Below, in pieces: positions 30,886 through 40,708 of a stretch of DNA of 64,000 nt. The notes under the pieces were generated by a model, which searched no databases, was not told where the DNA came from, and worked only from the letters and a program-made list of their open reading frames with translations. Position numbers and translations under genes: made by a program. Source of the stretch: Martensiomyces pterosporus. Taxonomy: Eukaryota > Kickxellomycota > Kickxellomycetes > Kickxellales > Kickxellaceae. The stretch spans positions 1-64,000 of the forward strand of contig MU604007.1 of the NCBI GenBank assembly GCA_025201845.1. Reading direction: 5' to 3'. The number at the start of each line of letters is the position of its first letter. The stretch's first letter is position 1.

Positions 30886-31539
30886 CCTTCTCTGCAAGCA
30901 TAGAATGGGGTGTGAGCCTGCAGCACAATCCTGGTGCTATTAATAGAAGGCTGCTTCTTTGTTGCTTCTGTGTTGCTGTGCAGGAGTTTCCTCCGCTGTT
31001 ATTGCTGTTGTTTGGGGATCACAACAGCGGCACGGCATAGGCCCAAATAGGAAGAGTTTCCTGCCAAACTGGGGTTGCACAGTAAAGGGCAGTGCTGCTG
31101 AAAGTGCTTGCATTTTTTCCCTAGTGCTCGTTAACCAGCGCTGCCGTTTGTTCTTGTTAGGAACAGGCCTTGGCTTCCTCTTCTCTTTCGCAAGCGCTAC
31201 ACTACCAGCACACTTTTATTTCGCCTATACACTCCAGCAGGCTGCTCCTTCTTGGCCTGTAGACGCACTTTTTGTCTCATACGAGCAGCAGGTCTCATAT
31301 CGCGGTGGTGGGCACAGGAGCGCGTTATCCTCTGCCTCTGCTTATTGTTACTTATTGGCACCTGCTCCTGTTTCTTGTTTCTGTCTTGCTTGGCGCTGAT
31401 TCACTTGCATTTATGCAGCTGGACCTTCTGTCTTGAAGTTTATCATTTCGCAAAAGCACCCTCTCAGCGCGCGGCTATTCTCGCCCCTCCTTCTCATTGT
31501 TGTTATTTGATACACGCCTTTTTTTATATTCAAACAAGG
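30886..31539. other. Intergenic region upstream of the PAP2-like gene
   Basis: About 650 bp with pyrimidine-rich tracts. It probably holds the ATG10 3' flank and the promoter of the sphingomyelin-synthase-like gene. The open frame extending upstream of 31540 is not supported as coding. Confidence 0.5.
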
Positions 31540-32676
31540 ATGCCACAGCTATCGACTAGAAGGCTGCCAGTGTTTGCGCGCCAGGGCATAGATTTCGTGT
31601 GGAAGCGCGTGAAGCGGCACTGGTGGCTGGACAGAACCTGCATCCTCTTCCTGGTCGTCGTTGTCCTGGTATTTGGCCTCTCGTACTACTTCATGAACGT
31701 GATGGCCAACGTGGCATCGCAGCGCAGTAAGCTCATTGAAGATAGGCTGGGCATTCGGTTCGCGCTGCCCGACGTGTTCTTCGACTTTATCGGGTACATC
31801 GACATGCTGTGGATGACCGACATGTTTGACGCGCTGATGTTCGTGCCCACGGCGCTCCTTGTTCTGTCGCACGAGCGCCCGTGGCGTGTCGTCTCGCGCC
31901 TGCTCCTTGCGTGGGGCCTGGCGTCATTGATCCGCATCACGACAGTGGCTATTACATCGGTGCCGGATCCCAGACCCACCTGCCAGTATGCCCTGGGCAA
32001 TGTGTTTACCAAGTTTACGCTGCACAGATGCGGTGATGCGATTTATTCGGGGCACACGCTGATTTTTGTCATCTGTGCGATGGTGTGGGCGTCGTTTGCA
32101 CCAAAGAACTGGGGCGGCCGTATCCTGACATTTTTCATGTTCTGCCTCTCGATTGCCGGCTCGCTCGTGGTGATTGCCAATAGGGCGCACTACACGATTG
32201 ATGTTCTGCTTGCGTGGTATATTGCGCCGGGGTCGTGGTACACGGTGGCGTGGTTCTGGTACTGGCATGTGACCAAGAAGGGGCGGCTGCTGAAGATCGA
32301 GTTCCCTGTCGAGGTTGGGCGCCATAAGGACTCGGACACGCAGGAGATGTGCGAGCATCGGAGGGTTATGCTCGGACTGATGCCTGATGGCACTCCCTAC
32401 GACCCTGTCTCGCTGTACCTTAATGTCGTGCGCAGCGAGGCAGAGCTTACACCGCCACTGCAGTGCGAGGCTGCGCCCAGCACGCTGATGCAGACGGACC
32501 CCGAGAAGAGAGACTCGGCGGATATGCTGGATGAGCGTAAGACGGAGGAGTGCGTGGTGTCCGTGGGCAATAGCTCTGAGCCCCAGGCGCCTGCTGACGG
32601 TGCCATGGCTGGTGCTGATCTGGGCAGGGCGTTCGACGAGGACTTTGGCGAGGGCTCCAGGCCTCCTCAAAAGTGA
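31540..32676 (+). CDS. Sphingomyelin-synthase-like PAP2 membrane enzyme
   Basis: The product is 378 residues with about six membrane helices. It carries the two diagnostic motifs of the sphingomyelin synthase/PAP2-C family: CGDAIYSGHT (164-173, His172) and HYTIDVLLAWY (His217, Asp221). The His-His-Asp triad and spacing match animal SMS enzymes, which move a phosphoalcohol head group from a phospholipid to ceramide. The N-terminal 35 residues are basic and the last 110 or so are hydrophilic and acidic, both likely cytosolic. It may make a head-group-modified sphingolipid such as ceramide phosphoethanolamine; the donor cannot be told from sequence. A classical fungal AUR1-type IPC synthase has different motifs. 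Confidence 0.78.
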   Translation: MPQLSTRRLPVFARQGIDFVWKRVKRHWWLDRTCILFLVVVVLVFGLSYYFMNVMANVASQRSKLIEDRLGIRFALPDVFFDFIGYIDMLWMTDMFDALMFVPTALLVLSHERPWRVVSRLLLAWGLASLIRITTVAITSVPDPRPTCQYALGNVFTKFTLHRCGDAIYSGHTLIFVICAMVWASFAPKNWGGRILTFFMFCLSIAGSLVVIANRAHYTIDVLLAWYIAPGSWYTVAWFWYWHVTKKGRLLKIEFPVEVGRHKDSDTQEMCEHRRVMLGLMPDGTPYDPVSLYLNVVRSEAELTPPLQCEAAPSTLMQTDPEKRDSADMLDERKTEECVVSVGNSSEPQAPADGAMAGADLGRAFDEDFGEGSRPPQK

Positions 32677-33305
32677 CCCGCCCCCGTAGTAGACAACAAA
32701 ATCAATATAGTAACTCACTCATCCTTGTTTCATTCTATAGTTTCTAATTTCAACCAAGCACTGCCTCTTTCGTGGCTCGTCCCTAACACCAGAGGGCAAG
32801 GGCAGATGGTCAGACCACTTTGCCCATGGAAGATCGCCCGGGGTTTGTGTTGTGCGTCCTTTTGGTTTTTGGCTCCAGCTCTCTTACTCAGAACCCTCTT
32901 GGCGGACGGCCCAGAGCACGGTACTACGTCTGAGCTGCTCTTGAAACAGGACTTGGGTTCCATGGTAGTGCTGCTCTCAGTGCGCCTTTCTCCCATGCGC
33001 CAAGAAGGTGGTAGCGATGGCCAGCCGGCCCCCTGTTGGGCTAGTGGGCCCACATTGGCTTTCACGAGCAAGCGCTGCTGCTGCTGCTTCTCGCCCCACT
33101 GGTAAAGGATGGGCAATGTCCGACATATATTTTTCCTCTTTGCTCCGCACAGCCAAGCATCGAAGGTGCTTGGCTGTACAAGAAAGAACAGCAAACACCA
33201 CAGGTCCCCAGGCCGATATTACTTCAGCAAACCCACCAACAGCTGTTCTTCTCGGGCTCTTGCGCGAACGAAGACGCGAGGCGTGCAAAGGAGTAGACGC
33301 AGAGC

Positions 33306-33315
33306 ATCGCCCCAT
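33306..33315 (+). promoter_or_regulatory. Candidate sterol regulatory element
   Basis: ATCGCCCCAT is one base from the Sre1/SREBP-type ATCACCCCAT and lies about 18 bp upstream of the ERG1 TATA box. ERG1 is a classic sterol-regulated gene in fungi with SREBP. A ten-base match can occur by chance, so this is only suggestive. Confidence 0.3.
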
Positions 33316-33332
33316 AGCAAGCAGCTACTGCT

Positions 33333-33340
33333 TATATAAA
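33333..33340 (+). promoter_or_regulatory. TATA box of ERG1
   Basis: TATATAAA about 165 bp upstream of the ERG1 ATG at 33504, followed by a pyrimidine-rich leader. Confidence 0.55.
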
Positions 33341-33503
33341 CGGCTGCTCCTACTTTCACGCTCACCTGCTTTTCTGTATCACACGAAAATCAGGTACTCG
33401 CTCCACACAACTGCCTCCCCCTTTCCCTTCTTGCCTCTTTACAGCCCTTTTGCTCCTCCGTTACTGATTTCGCTGCTTTGTTGAATTCCGCCCAAACACA
33501 ACG

Positions 33504-35171
33504 ATGGCTTCTCCCGAACCCACACCAGCGCCCCTGCCCGCTATGGACGAAAACGAGGACTGGCCCACTCAGGGCACCTACGAGTACGCCGACCTGTACA
33601 GCAGCCGCGCAGAGATCGTACCCTTCGAGCGCATGTCCGCCGACATAACAACCAAGCAGTACGACTTTGTAGTCATCGGCGCCGGGCCCATCGGCGCCGC
33701 ACTGGCATACAAGTTGGCCAAAGACGAGCCAAGGCGCCAAATCCTGCTTGTTGAGAAGAACTGGTCCGAGCCCGACCGCATTGTCGGCGAGCTGATGCAG
33801 CCATCGGGGTGCCAGGCGCTTGAGGAAATCGGCCTGCCCCATGTGTTCCGCGGCATCTCCGGCGTGCCCGTCCACGGATACTACGTGGCATATAAGGGTG
33901 AGCACATCTACATCCCGTACCTGAAGAGAGAGAAGAACCCACAGACGCGGTATAAGGGCGTCAGCTTCCACCATGGTCGCCTGGTAATGAACCTGAGGGC
34001 GGCGTGCAAGTCCCGGACAAACATTACGTGCCTGGAGGCATCGGTTACAGAGCTTATCGCTGACTACAAGGTCGTCGACGGGAAGGAACAGATGACCAAG
34101 GTGCACGGCGTGAAGATTGGCCCGTCGAGATCGTCGGGAGATGGAAAGGACAAGGAATTCACTATTACGCCCAAGCTGACGATGGTGTGCGATGGCATTA
34201 CGTCGCAGTTCCGCAAGATCCTCAATGACAAGCCCATTAACCTCATTTCACACTTCTGCGGCTTCGTCCTTGAGCACGAGCCCGTGCAAACAGACAAGTT
34301 CTTCGACGGACCCGAAGGCGCCACCACGCACGTCTCGCTGCCGCAGAGCCCCCAGTACAATCCCCTGCCGATGCCCCACAACGGCCACGTCCTCCTCGAC
34401 GGCAGCGGGCCGCTTCTGCTCTACCAGATGTCCGAGCGCGAGACACGCGTGCTCGCCGACCTGCCCGGCGGCGTCTTGCCATCCGAGTCAAACGGCCAGC
34501 TGCGCGAGGCTCTCCGCACATCACTATCGAAAGCAGCGCCAAAGGACAAGTACCCCGGATTGAACAAGCTCTTGCTGGATACCCTGGAGAGCGCCAAGAG
34601 GATCCGCTGTATTGGCAACAAGTTCATCCCGGCCACCAACAACCGAATCGACGGCGCCGTGTGGATTGGTGACGCCCTCAATGTCCGCCACCCGCTGACC
34701 GGCGGCGGCATGACTGTGGGGCTCTGGGACATCGTCATATTCTCCAACCTCCTCAAGGGATTCAACATCAGCAGTGACAGCGATATGCGCAAGCTCAAGG
34801 CGAAGTGGTACTGGCAGCGCCGCCCGCGCGCCATGGTTGTCAACACGCTCTCTGTGGCCCTCTACGATCTGTTTGCCGCCGAATCGAAGGAGCTGGGTCT
34901 TCTGCGTGAGGCTTGTTTCATCTACCTTGGCCGCGGCGGCAAATGCACCATGGACCCATCGGGATTCCTCTCGGGCTTGATTGCAAGCCCGCTGATGCTC
35001 ATTTACCACTTCTTCAGTGTTGCGCTGCTAGCTGTGCAGCTGCGTATCTCGGATGAGTCGACGGCGTACAAGGGCGGAAGCCTCGTGTGCCGCATCTACA
35101 CGGCGTTCTACACGCTCTGGGTGGCTGCCTGCGTCATGCTTCCACACATGTGGGAAGAGGTCCATCCATAG
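33504..35171 (+). CDS. ERG1: Squalene monooxygenase (squalene epoxidase)
   Basis: This 555-residue FAD enzyme converts squalene to 2,3-oxidosqualene, an oxygen-requiring step in sterol synthesis and the target of allylamines. The FAD-binding GAGPIG motif sits at 59-64, followed by DRIVGELMQPSGCQALEE (canonical enzymes usually have Gly where Ser is). The second FAD motif GDALNVRHPLTGGGMTVGLW lies at about 389. The C-terminus has two hydrophobic segments (SPLMLIYHFFSVALLAV and IYTAFYTLWVAACVML) for ER membrane attachment. Length and order are complete. The start MASPEPTPAPLPAMDENEDW adds a short hydrophilic tail before the catalytic core. Confidence 0.96.
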   Translation: MASPEPTPAPLPAMDENEDWPTQGTYEYADLYSSRAEIVPFERMSADITTKQYDFVVIGAGPIGAALAYKLAKDEPRRQILLVEKNWSEPDRIVGELMQPSGCQALEEIGLPHVFRGISGVPVHGYYVAYKGEHIYIPYLKREKNPQTRYKGVSFHHGRLVMNLRAACKSRTNITCLEASVTELIADYKVVDGKEQMTKVHGVKIGPSRSSGDGKDKEFTITPKLTMVCDGITSQFRKILNDKPINLISHFCGFVLEHEPVQTDKFFDGPEGATTHVSLPQSPQYNPLPMPHNGHVLLDGSGPLLLYQMSERETRVLADLPGGVLPSESNGQLREALRTSLSKAAPKDKYPGLNKLLLDTLESAKRIRCIGNKFIPATNNRIDGAVWIGDALNVRHPLTGGGMTVGLWDIVIFSNLLKGFNISSDSDMRKLKAKWYWQRRPRAMVVNTLSVALYDLFAAESKELGLLREACFIYLGRGGKCTMDPSGFLSGLIASPLMLIYHFFSVALLAVQLRISDESTAYKGGSLVCRIYTAFYTLWVAACVMLPHMWEEVHP

Positions 35172-35303
35172 GCCGTCCCTGCTTAGTTATTCCCTCCAGC
35201 GCTTCAGTTTCTTAGATCTGCACATACCGAATGACATCTCAAACAGCACCAAAAAAAAGAAGAAAAAAGCCAGCCGTGCGGAGCAAAAAGGAGGCAAAAC
35301 TGC

Positions 35304-35377
35304 CGCCCCACGAGGGGTTCGAACCCTCGACATTTCGGTTAAAAGCCGAACGCTCTAGCCAACTGAGCTAGTGGGGC
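35304..35377 (-). tRNA. tRNA-Lys (anticodon UUU)
   Basis: A complete cloverleaf on the minus strand: acceptor stem GCCCCAC/GTGGGGC with discriminator G, D arm GCTC/GAGC, anticodon stem TTCGG/CCGAA around CTTTTAA (anticodon TTT), variable loop ATGTC and T arm GAGGG-TTCGAAC-CCCTC. It has no intron and no encoded CCA. Oligo-T runs within the next 20 nt on the minus strand can serve as the Pol III terminator. Confidence 0.95.
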
Positions 35378-35587
35378 AGAGGAAAACATATCCACCGGCC
35401 CCGAGGATTTTACACATGTAGCCAACCCAGGCGCGCATTCCTCGTTGTTGTGATTTCCACGCCATGCCATGCCAGCGCACTGCTGACTACAAATGGATTT
35501 AAAAGTGCAGCTGTATTTAACAAACTATCTATTACAAAGCGAAAACAAATCAAGGCGGGGCAGAGGCAAAGCAGGAAGCCTGGCTGT

Positions 35588-37627
35588 TTATTGGCACGGC
35601 GTCTCCATGTGCTTCTTCAGCGTATCCTTTTTGGCAAACCCCTGATGACACCGCTCACATGCGTACCTATCGGCTCTCTCATGCAGCACCGAGTGCCTCT
35701 GCAGGTCATGCTTTCTGGTAAATGCCTTGGTGCAGTGCATGCACTTGAACGGCCTGGCCTCCTTGAGGTCCGGGAAATGCGTCAAGCGATGCGTCTTCAG
35801 GTTGTACTGCCTGGCGAACGACCTGTCGCATATATCGCAGTTGAACCTGCGCTCCTGGTCGCGCTTGTGTGGGGTGACTCCCGTACGGCGGCGCTTCCTC
35901 TCTGCGGCACTGTTGTGCTGGGAGTCCTGGCTGTCCTCCGCATCGTCATCCATCGAATCGTCGTCCATCAGGTGCCTCTGCTGCTGCTGATGGTGCAGGT
36001 CGCCAAAGCCATGGCCATTGCTCATGCCATGGTTACTGGGTGCTACGTTGAACGTCGGCATCTGCGAGAATATCGGCCCAGGCGCGTTCATGCTTCCGCT
36101 ATTATTGCCCTGACTGTTGCTCATGTTAGGAACCAGCCGTGTCTGCGAAGCTGCTGCCGGAATAGTAGACGCCAGGGAGGGCAGTGACGGCGGCGGATGA
36201 GGGTGGGCCACGGGCTGCTGAGGTGTGGTGGGCCAGGCAGGCGGTGACCGAAGCAACTGCCTCCTTTGCTGCTGCTGATGGAGGTACCTCTGGCTCTGCG
36301 GCGACACATCGTTGCTCACTGGCATGACGGGCGAAAAATTCGATCCCATGCGCGGGATAGCGCACTGCTGAGTCACAGCCGCAGGCTGTCTCTTCAGTGG
36401 CTGCGGGCGCGGATGCACAAACCCACGCTGTACCTGCGACGGGTTGGCCGAGTATCCGTTTTGCTGCGACAGCCCCAATGCCTGCGGCTCCGAGTCCGAG
36501 CAGACCTCATCCAGGGGTGCAAAGAACGACTCGGTTGCCTGCGGGACTAGGTCATTGTGGAAGCTGGCGCTAGTAAGAGCCGACGAGTTTCTCAGCAGGC
36601 TCCTGCTCCGCGCCATGCGTCCGGCCGCCAACGCCGCCACAGCCGCCGACGTTGCGCTCATTCCCACGGCCGTGCCCGACCCCACGATTCCAGGCACAAT
36701 GCCACGGTCCGTCATGGGCGGGGACGAAAGGTGTTGCGCAAGGCTATTCTGCGGCTGTGACATCAGGGTGGCGTCTTCTCCGTTCGACGTGAGGAACGGC
36801 GAGCCAATGGCCACCGTAGCCTGCGACTCCGCCGACGGCGCGGACACAATGTTCTGCGGGCGCGCGAATATGTCCGAGTTGGTGCCGCGAGCGTATGTGG
36901 CCGACGCCGCCAGGAGCGAAAGCCCCGTCTGCGCAGTCTGTGTGCGCGGGCTGAGGGCGTTGATGTCGTTTGTAATCGCCCTTTCCCTTGGCGTCTCCAT
37001 GGTCACCGAGTCGTCAAACATCAAGAGGTCTGGCGTGGGCTGCGTCTGGGGGTCCGGGAGCGGGCGCGTTTCGGGGGTAGTAAACACTTCTGCTGGGTGT
37101 ACAAATCCGGGGAGCGTGTCGGTCATCATGGGCGAAACCGACAGGCCCTTGGCACTGTGTGTATGTGTAATTACCGGGACCGCAGAGGTCGGCATGGCTG
37201 CGGTAAGGACACCTGACGATGCTGTCGGGAACGATGTGCCAGCGACCATCTGTTGCTGCTGTCTTTTGGGCACACCCACGTTGGCTGCGGCTGGTGCTGC
37301 TATGGTTGCTGCTGCTGCCGTGGCAGCTGCCGATGTTGCGTGTGGGGACCCGATGTAGGCGCCAAGATTCGCTGCTGTGGTTACTGGGTCGTTGAGGAAT
37401 AGCGGGCTGTTCATGGCAAACTGCAGGTACTGCAGGCTGACTGGCGAGTTTATGTCGTTCAGCGGGTCCGTGGCTCGCGAAGTCATGGCGGCTGCTGTGG
37501 CTGCCGAGGCCGCGCTAGTGTTCGTGTTGGGCGAGAGAAATTGGGAGCCAAGTGGTGCGACCATTGACCGGCCGTCGACCTGGGTGATGAAGGGTGTTGT
37601 GGGCGCAGATGCGAAAGAGAAATTCAT
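35588..37627 (-). CDS. C2H2 zinc-finger transcription factor, Crz1/Prz1-like
   Basis: The product is about 679 residues starting MNFSFASAPTTPFITQVDG at the ATG 37625-37627; the frame extends five codons further but with no ATG. Some 560 residues of Ser/Ala/Gln/Pro-rich disordered sequence precede three tandem fingers at the C-terminus: FNCDICDRSFARQYNLKTH, FKCMHCTKAFTRKHDLQRH and YACERCHQGFAKKDTLKKH. The last finger ends in HMETPC, so it is C2HC rather than C2H2. Finger order and the odd third finger resemble calcineurin-regulated Crz1/Prz1. A calcium/stress-response role is an inference; no calcineurin docking site was identified. An acidic DDDSMDDDAEDSQDSQH stretch precedes the fingers. Confidence 0.8.
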   Translation of the reverse strand: MNFSFASAPTTPFITQVDGRSMVAPLGSQFLSPNTNTSAASAATAAAMTSRATDPLNDINSPVSLQYLQFAMNSPLFLNDPVTTAANLGAYIGSPHATSAAATAAAATIAAPAAANVGVPKRQQQQMVAGTSFPTASSGVLTAAMPTSAVPVITHTHSAKGLSVSPMMTDTLPGFVHPAEVFTTPETRPLPDPQTQPTPDLLMFDDSVTMETPRERAITNDINALSPRTQTAQTGLSLLAASATYARGTNSDIFARPQNIVSAPSAESQATVAIGSPFLTSNGEDATLMSQPQNSLAQHLSSPPMTDRGIVPGIVGSGTAVGMSATSAAVAALAAGRMARSRSLLRNSSALTSASFHNDLVPQATESFFAPLDEVCSDSEPQALGLSQQNGYSANPSQVQRGFVHPRPQPLKRQPAAVTQQCAIPRMGSNFSPVMPVSNDVSPQSQRYLHQQQQRRQLLRSPPAWPTTPQQPVAHPHPPPSLPSLASTIPAAASQTRLVPNMSNSQGNNSGSMNAPGPIFSQMPTFNVAPSNHGMSNGHGFGDLHHQQQQRHLMDDDSMDDDAEDSQDSQHNSAAERKRRRTGVTPHKRDQERRFNCDICDRSFARQYNLKTHRLTHFPDLKEARPFKCMHCTKAFTRKHDLQRHSVLHERADRYACERCHQGFAKKDTLKKHMETPCQ

Positions 37628-38917
37628 GTGTGTAGCGGGCAAGATTGCTATCTAATTTGCTAAGCGCGCGGGGCGGATGGTGTTGATTTGAGTAAGCGCA
37701 AAAATATATAATATGCTGTTTTGGTTAGCAGTTTCAGGGGGTGGGGTGGAGTGCTGCGTGCAGACAATAGGTGCTTTTTCGGGCTCAGAGCTTGCTAAGA
37801 GAGTGGAATAGAATAGTACATCAAGCGGTGAAGAAAAATAAAAATAAAGCGCAGCTCGTGGAGCGAGGGGCTGCGCCTTTTTATATTCCTCGCACGCCCA
37901 AGTCCCGGCCCTCCCCCAATCAGCAATTTTTCTTCCCTCCCGCTTCTTGGCGCGGCAGCCCTTGAAGCCTGAGCCATTTTTCCCTCCTCACGGCTATATT
38001 TAGATTTCTCAGCCTTTTTGTCATCAGCCTCCCCTTGCGTTTTCTGTTCCCGTATCTCATCCCTCGTCTTACAAGGAAACGCCTTGTTAGTCCGTCCTCA
38101 TTTGACCTCTCGGCCGGAGTTTGGAACAAAAGGAACAGGAGAGAACACACGTCACTATTGCCTTCCTTATTTCTTGGCATATGCTCTTGCACGCGCCAAA
38201 CACCCGAGTGCTTGCACGGCTTTTTGGTTTTAGTAAGCGCACCAAGCGCCATTACATGTCGATTACACACACACACGCAACACACGACCTATTTATGACT
38301 CTGTGCTTTTCTGCCACCACTACAGGCTCACTGTAATTCCATCGCACTTTGGATGTCCCAACATGCTGCTTGGCGTCTGTCCGTGCCCCCACCAATTCTC
38401 AAGATAGCGTCGTGTCTTCGGGAAACTGTCGACACCATGCTGCTTGCTCAACAGAAGTTGCATTGCGGCCAATATACCTGCATGTTTCCTCTCCCGAAAG
38501 CCAAGCAAAAATAAACGCCCGAGCTATGCTATGCTTTTCGGCATTTGCTTTTTTATATATAGCTGACTGGCTTATTCAGCAGATATGAACAATCGAATGC
38601 AAGTGCATAGGTTGGGTTGGGTGTGAATCGCCAAACATGCATAGCGCCATGTATGTGATCGTGGGGCAACATGTGTGTAGATTTGGGGAGCGAGGAACTC
38701 CGTGCCAATTATTCAGCTTTCCTGTATTTTCCTGCCGCTTCTACTCGATTATTGACAAATGGTGCCTCTCCACTCCTCACCCACAGAGCACTATGTCTGG
38801 ATGCCCGTATATAATAAAGTGGCTGCAGTGTGCCTCGGCTCCGACACTAATTTGCTTTTATGCCCTGAGGCGCGCTTTCTACATAGTTCTTGGCATTTGC
38901 TAAAAACCCACGCAGCA
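37628..38917. other. Intergenic region between the zinc-finger and GDSL genes
   Basis: About 1.3 kb of sparse sequence with a CA-rich run near 38263-38285 and AT-rich patches. Minus-strand frames such as 37920-38285 have no domain. The left part should hold the promoter of the zinc-finger gene; the right part is the 3' flank of the GDSL gene. Confidence 0.5.
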
Positions 38918-40201
38918 TTATACATGGCCGACTATCAGCATTGAGGTAATGGCCATGCACACCGCTTTCAGCAGCGGCCCCGGCAAGTTCACTCCGCCGC
39001 TCGCGCTTGATTTCCGCAAGGAGGCCGCCGAGTGAATGGCACTGGCGCCAACCGTGGTGCACATAATCGGGAGCGAACAGCTGGCCGCAGAACTCGTTGC
39101 GCCAGTCACAAGTGGATCGTCAGCAGTCACCGTCGCGGGTGCCGGGATGGTTGCCGTAAGCATCCTGCTGTCCGCCGCCGCCATCCCAGTCTCATGGTGC
39201 AGAACACCAATGTCGTATTCACTCGCCAGCTGCGCAAAGTACTTGTCCGTGTACTGCACCTGCTGACCGTTCACTAAGTTTGCTGCCGCAAGCCCCAATA
39301 AGTGGTGCAAGCGCATGTCCGGGTGCACCTGGTCGTAAAACACGTAGTCGGCAGGGTCCGCACACGCGCCTCTGTTGGAAATACAAGAGTGGGTGGTATT
39401 CTTGGCCCCTATGGACTTGGCAAACGTGGCGTTCGCTGCTACGAGGAGGAAGGACTCGAGGTCAAGCATCCACAATCTCGCTGTGGATGCCGATTGTTCA
39501 AACCCCAATAGAGACTCGCTGAACAGCCTGTTTGTGGACTTGACAAAGTCCCGCAGCAGGTCCACATATGCCGAGGAACGCCAGAGAGGGAGGACATGCA
39601 AGGCTGGGAGGTTGCCCACTAGAATGCTCTCGAACCCCAGCTTCGATAAAGCGTGGAGCTGCTCGAACACCCCCTGCACTATCTGCTTTGAAAGCTCCAC
39701 TGTGAGCGTGTCAAACGGCGGTTGCTGCTTCAAAACGTCCGTCATTCCCGCAGTCACAACTGCAATGCTCCCGCGCACACCGGGTTTCCGCCTTATCCAG
39801 TCCCTCTCCTTCTCAGCAAAGTCCACCACTTGGCCATCCAAGCTGGGTATTTGTATGCTAGAGTGGTAGGTGGAGCTGGCCAGCGTGCTGTTGATTGTGG
39901 ATTGCGCATAGGCGTAGCTGCTCAGTTTGCGGTCTAGCAGAGTGGCCATGTACTCGACAAACAGCGGCCCGTTGGTGAATCGGCCGTCATCGTACCCGAT
40001 TCTGCTGTCGCTGGCCAATCGTCGTAGGTTGCCTGTGTCGCTGTAGTCGTCGCCAAACGCCAAAACTCTGTTGGTGTTTCCGGTTACATCGATGCTGCTG
40101 CAGCTCACTGGATATCTGAGCGCTATTGCGTGGAGCAGTGCAAAAAGGTATGCAGCCCTGTGTATCACATGCCAGCAGGCGCTGATCTTATTGTTGTACA
40201 T
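38918..40201 (-). CDS. GDSL/SGNH-family secreted protein lacking the nucleophile serine
   Basis: The product is 427 residues from the ATG at 40199-40201. A hydrophobic N-terminal segment (about 15-34) and a hydrophobic C-terminus after a Ser-rich stalk suggest a secreted, GPI-anchored protein. The GDSL-lipase layout is clear: block I LAFGDDYSDTGN, block II GRFTNGPLFVEYM, GNLPALHVLPLW, and block V YDQVHPDMRLHHLLGL with Asp290 and His293. In block I the catalytic serine is Asp52 (codon GAC at 40046-40048), and the block III Asn is Thr154 (AGMTD). An esterase reaction by the normal mechanism is therefore unlikely; a binding or structural role is inferred. It is divergent from RPB3. Confidence 0.8.
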   Translation of the reverse strand: MYNNKISACWHVIHRAAYLFALLHAIALRYPVSCSSIDVTGNTNRVLAFGDDYSDTGNLRRLASDSRIGYDDGRFTNGPLFVEYMATLLDRKLSSYAYAQSTINSTLASSTYHSSIQIPSLDGQVVDFAEKERDWIRRKPGVRGSIAVVTAGMTDVLKQQPPFDTLTVELSKQIVQGVFEQLHALSKLGFESILVGNLPALHVLPLWRSSAYVDLLRDFVKSTNRLFSESLLGFEQSASTARLWMLDLESFLLVAANATFAKSIGAKNTTHSCISNRGACADPADYVFYDQVHPDMRLHHLLGLAAANLVNGQQVQYTDKYFAQLASEYDIGVLHHETGMAAADSRMLTATIPAPATVTADDPLVTGATSSAASCSLPIMCTTVGASAIHSAASLRKSSASGGVNLPGPLLKAVCMAITSMLIVGHV

Positions 40202-40708
40202 TGCAGCTGGCAAGTAGGTCAAGTGCTCACTGTATATTCACTATATGAGGATGCCTTTTGGACAGAGAGCAGCAAAGCGTGAAGGCTAGCTCGTTTTCCC
40301 GTACCAGCCCACCCGTCCATCCACCCACTCTTCGCGCTTCTTTTGGTACCGGCCTCAGCGAAAATTAAATAGATATGTGCAGATGACGTCAGGCCGGCGT
40401 GTTCTTGTTGCATGGCTTACTTGCCTGCAAAATGAGCTTGCTACTTTCGAACGTAGCAGGCTGCCATTGCCATAGCGAACATCCTATATATAGAGGATCA
40501 CATGAGTTTCAGTGATCAATGAATCAGATCACAATCAGTGCAGAGCACGCTACTTTGGGGGTGGGCGAACGCGCGTTAAAGGTGCCGAAATTGCGGCGAC
40601 AGCTTTGGAGGCATGCATTCTAGCGTGCCTTTTTCTTCTCCTGTTGTCGTTGCATCTCGAAAACACCCTCGTACGCACATACGGAAAGCAGTTGGAATTC
40701 TGGTCAGG
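40202..40708. other. Divergent promoter region of the GDSL gene and RPB3
   Basis: About 500 bp containing TATATATA at 40485-40492, roughly 215 bp before the RPB3 ATG. A dyad-rich stretch with GATCA-type words follows it at about 40500-40535. No other feature is supported. Confidence 0.5.

Larger units (their letters stand above)
32677..33503. other. Intergenic and promoter region of ERG1
   Basis: About 830 bp. It includes TATATAAA at 33333-33340 and an SRE-like ATCGCCCCAT at 33306-33315. Short frames on both strands carry no domain. Confidence 0.6.

Noticed and set aside
37920..38285. Minus-strand frame of 121 codons
   Set aside because: No homology pattern, and it spans AT-rich intergenic sequence.
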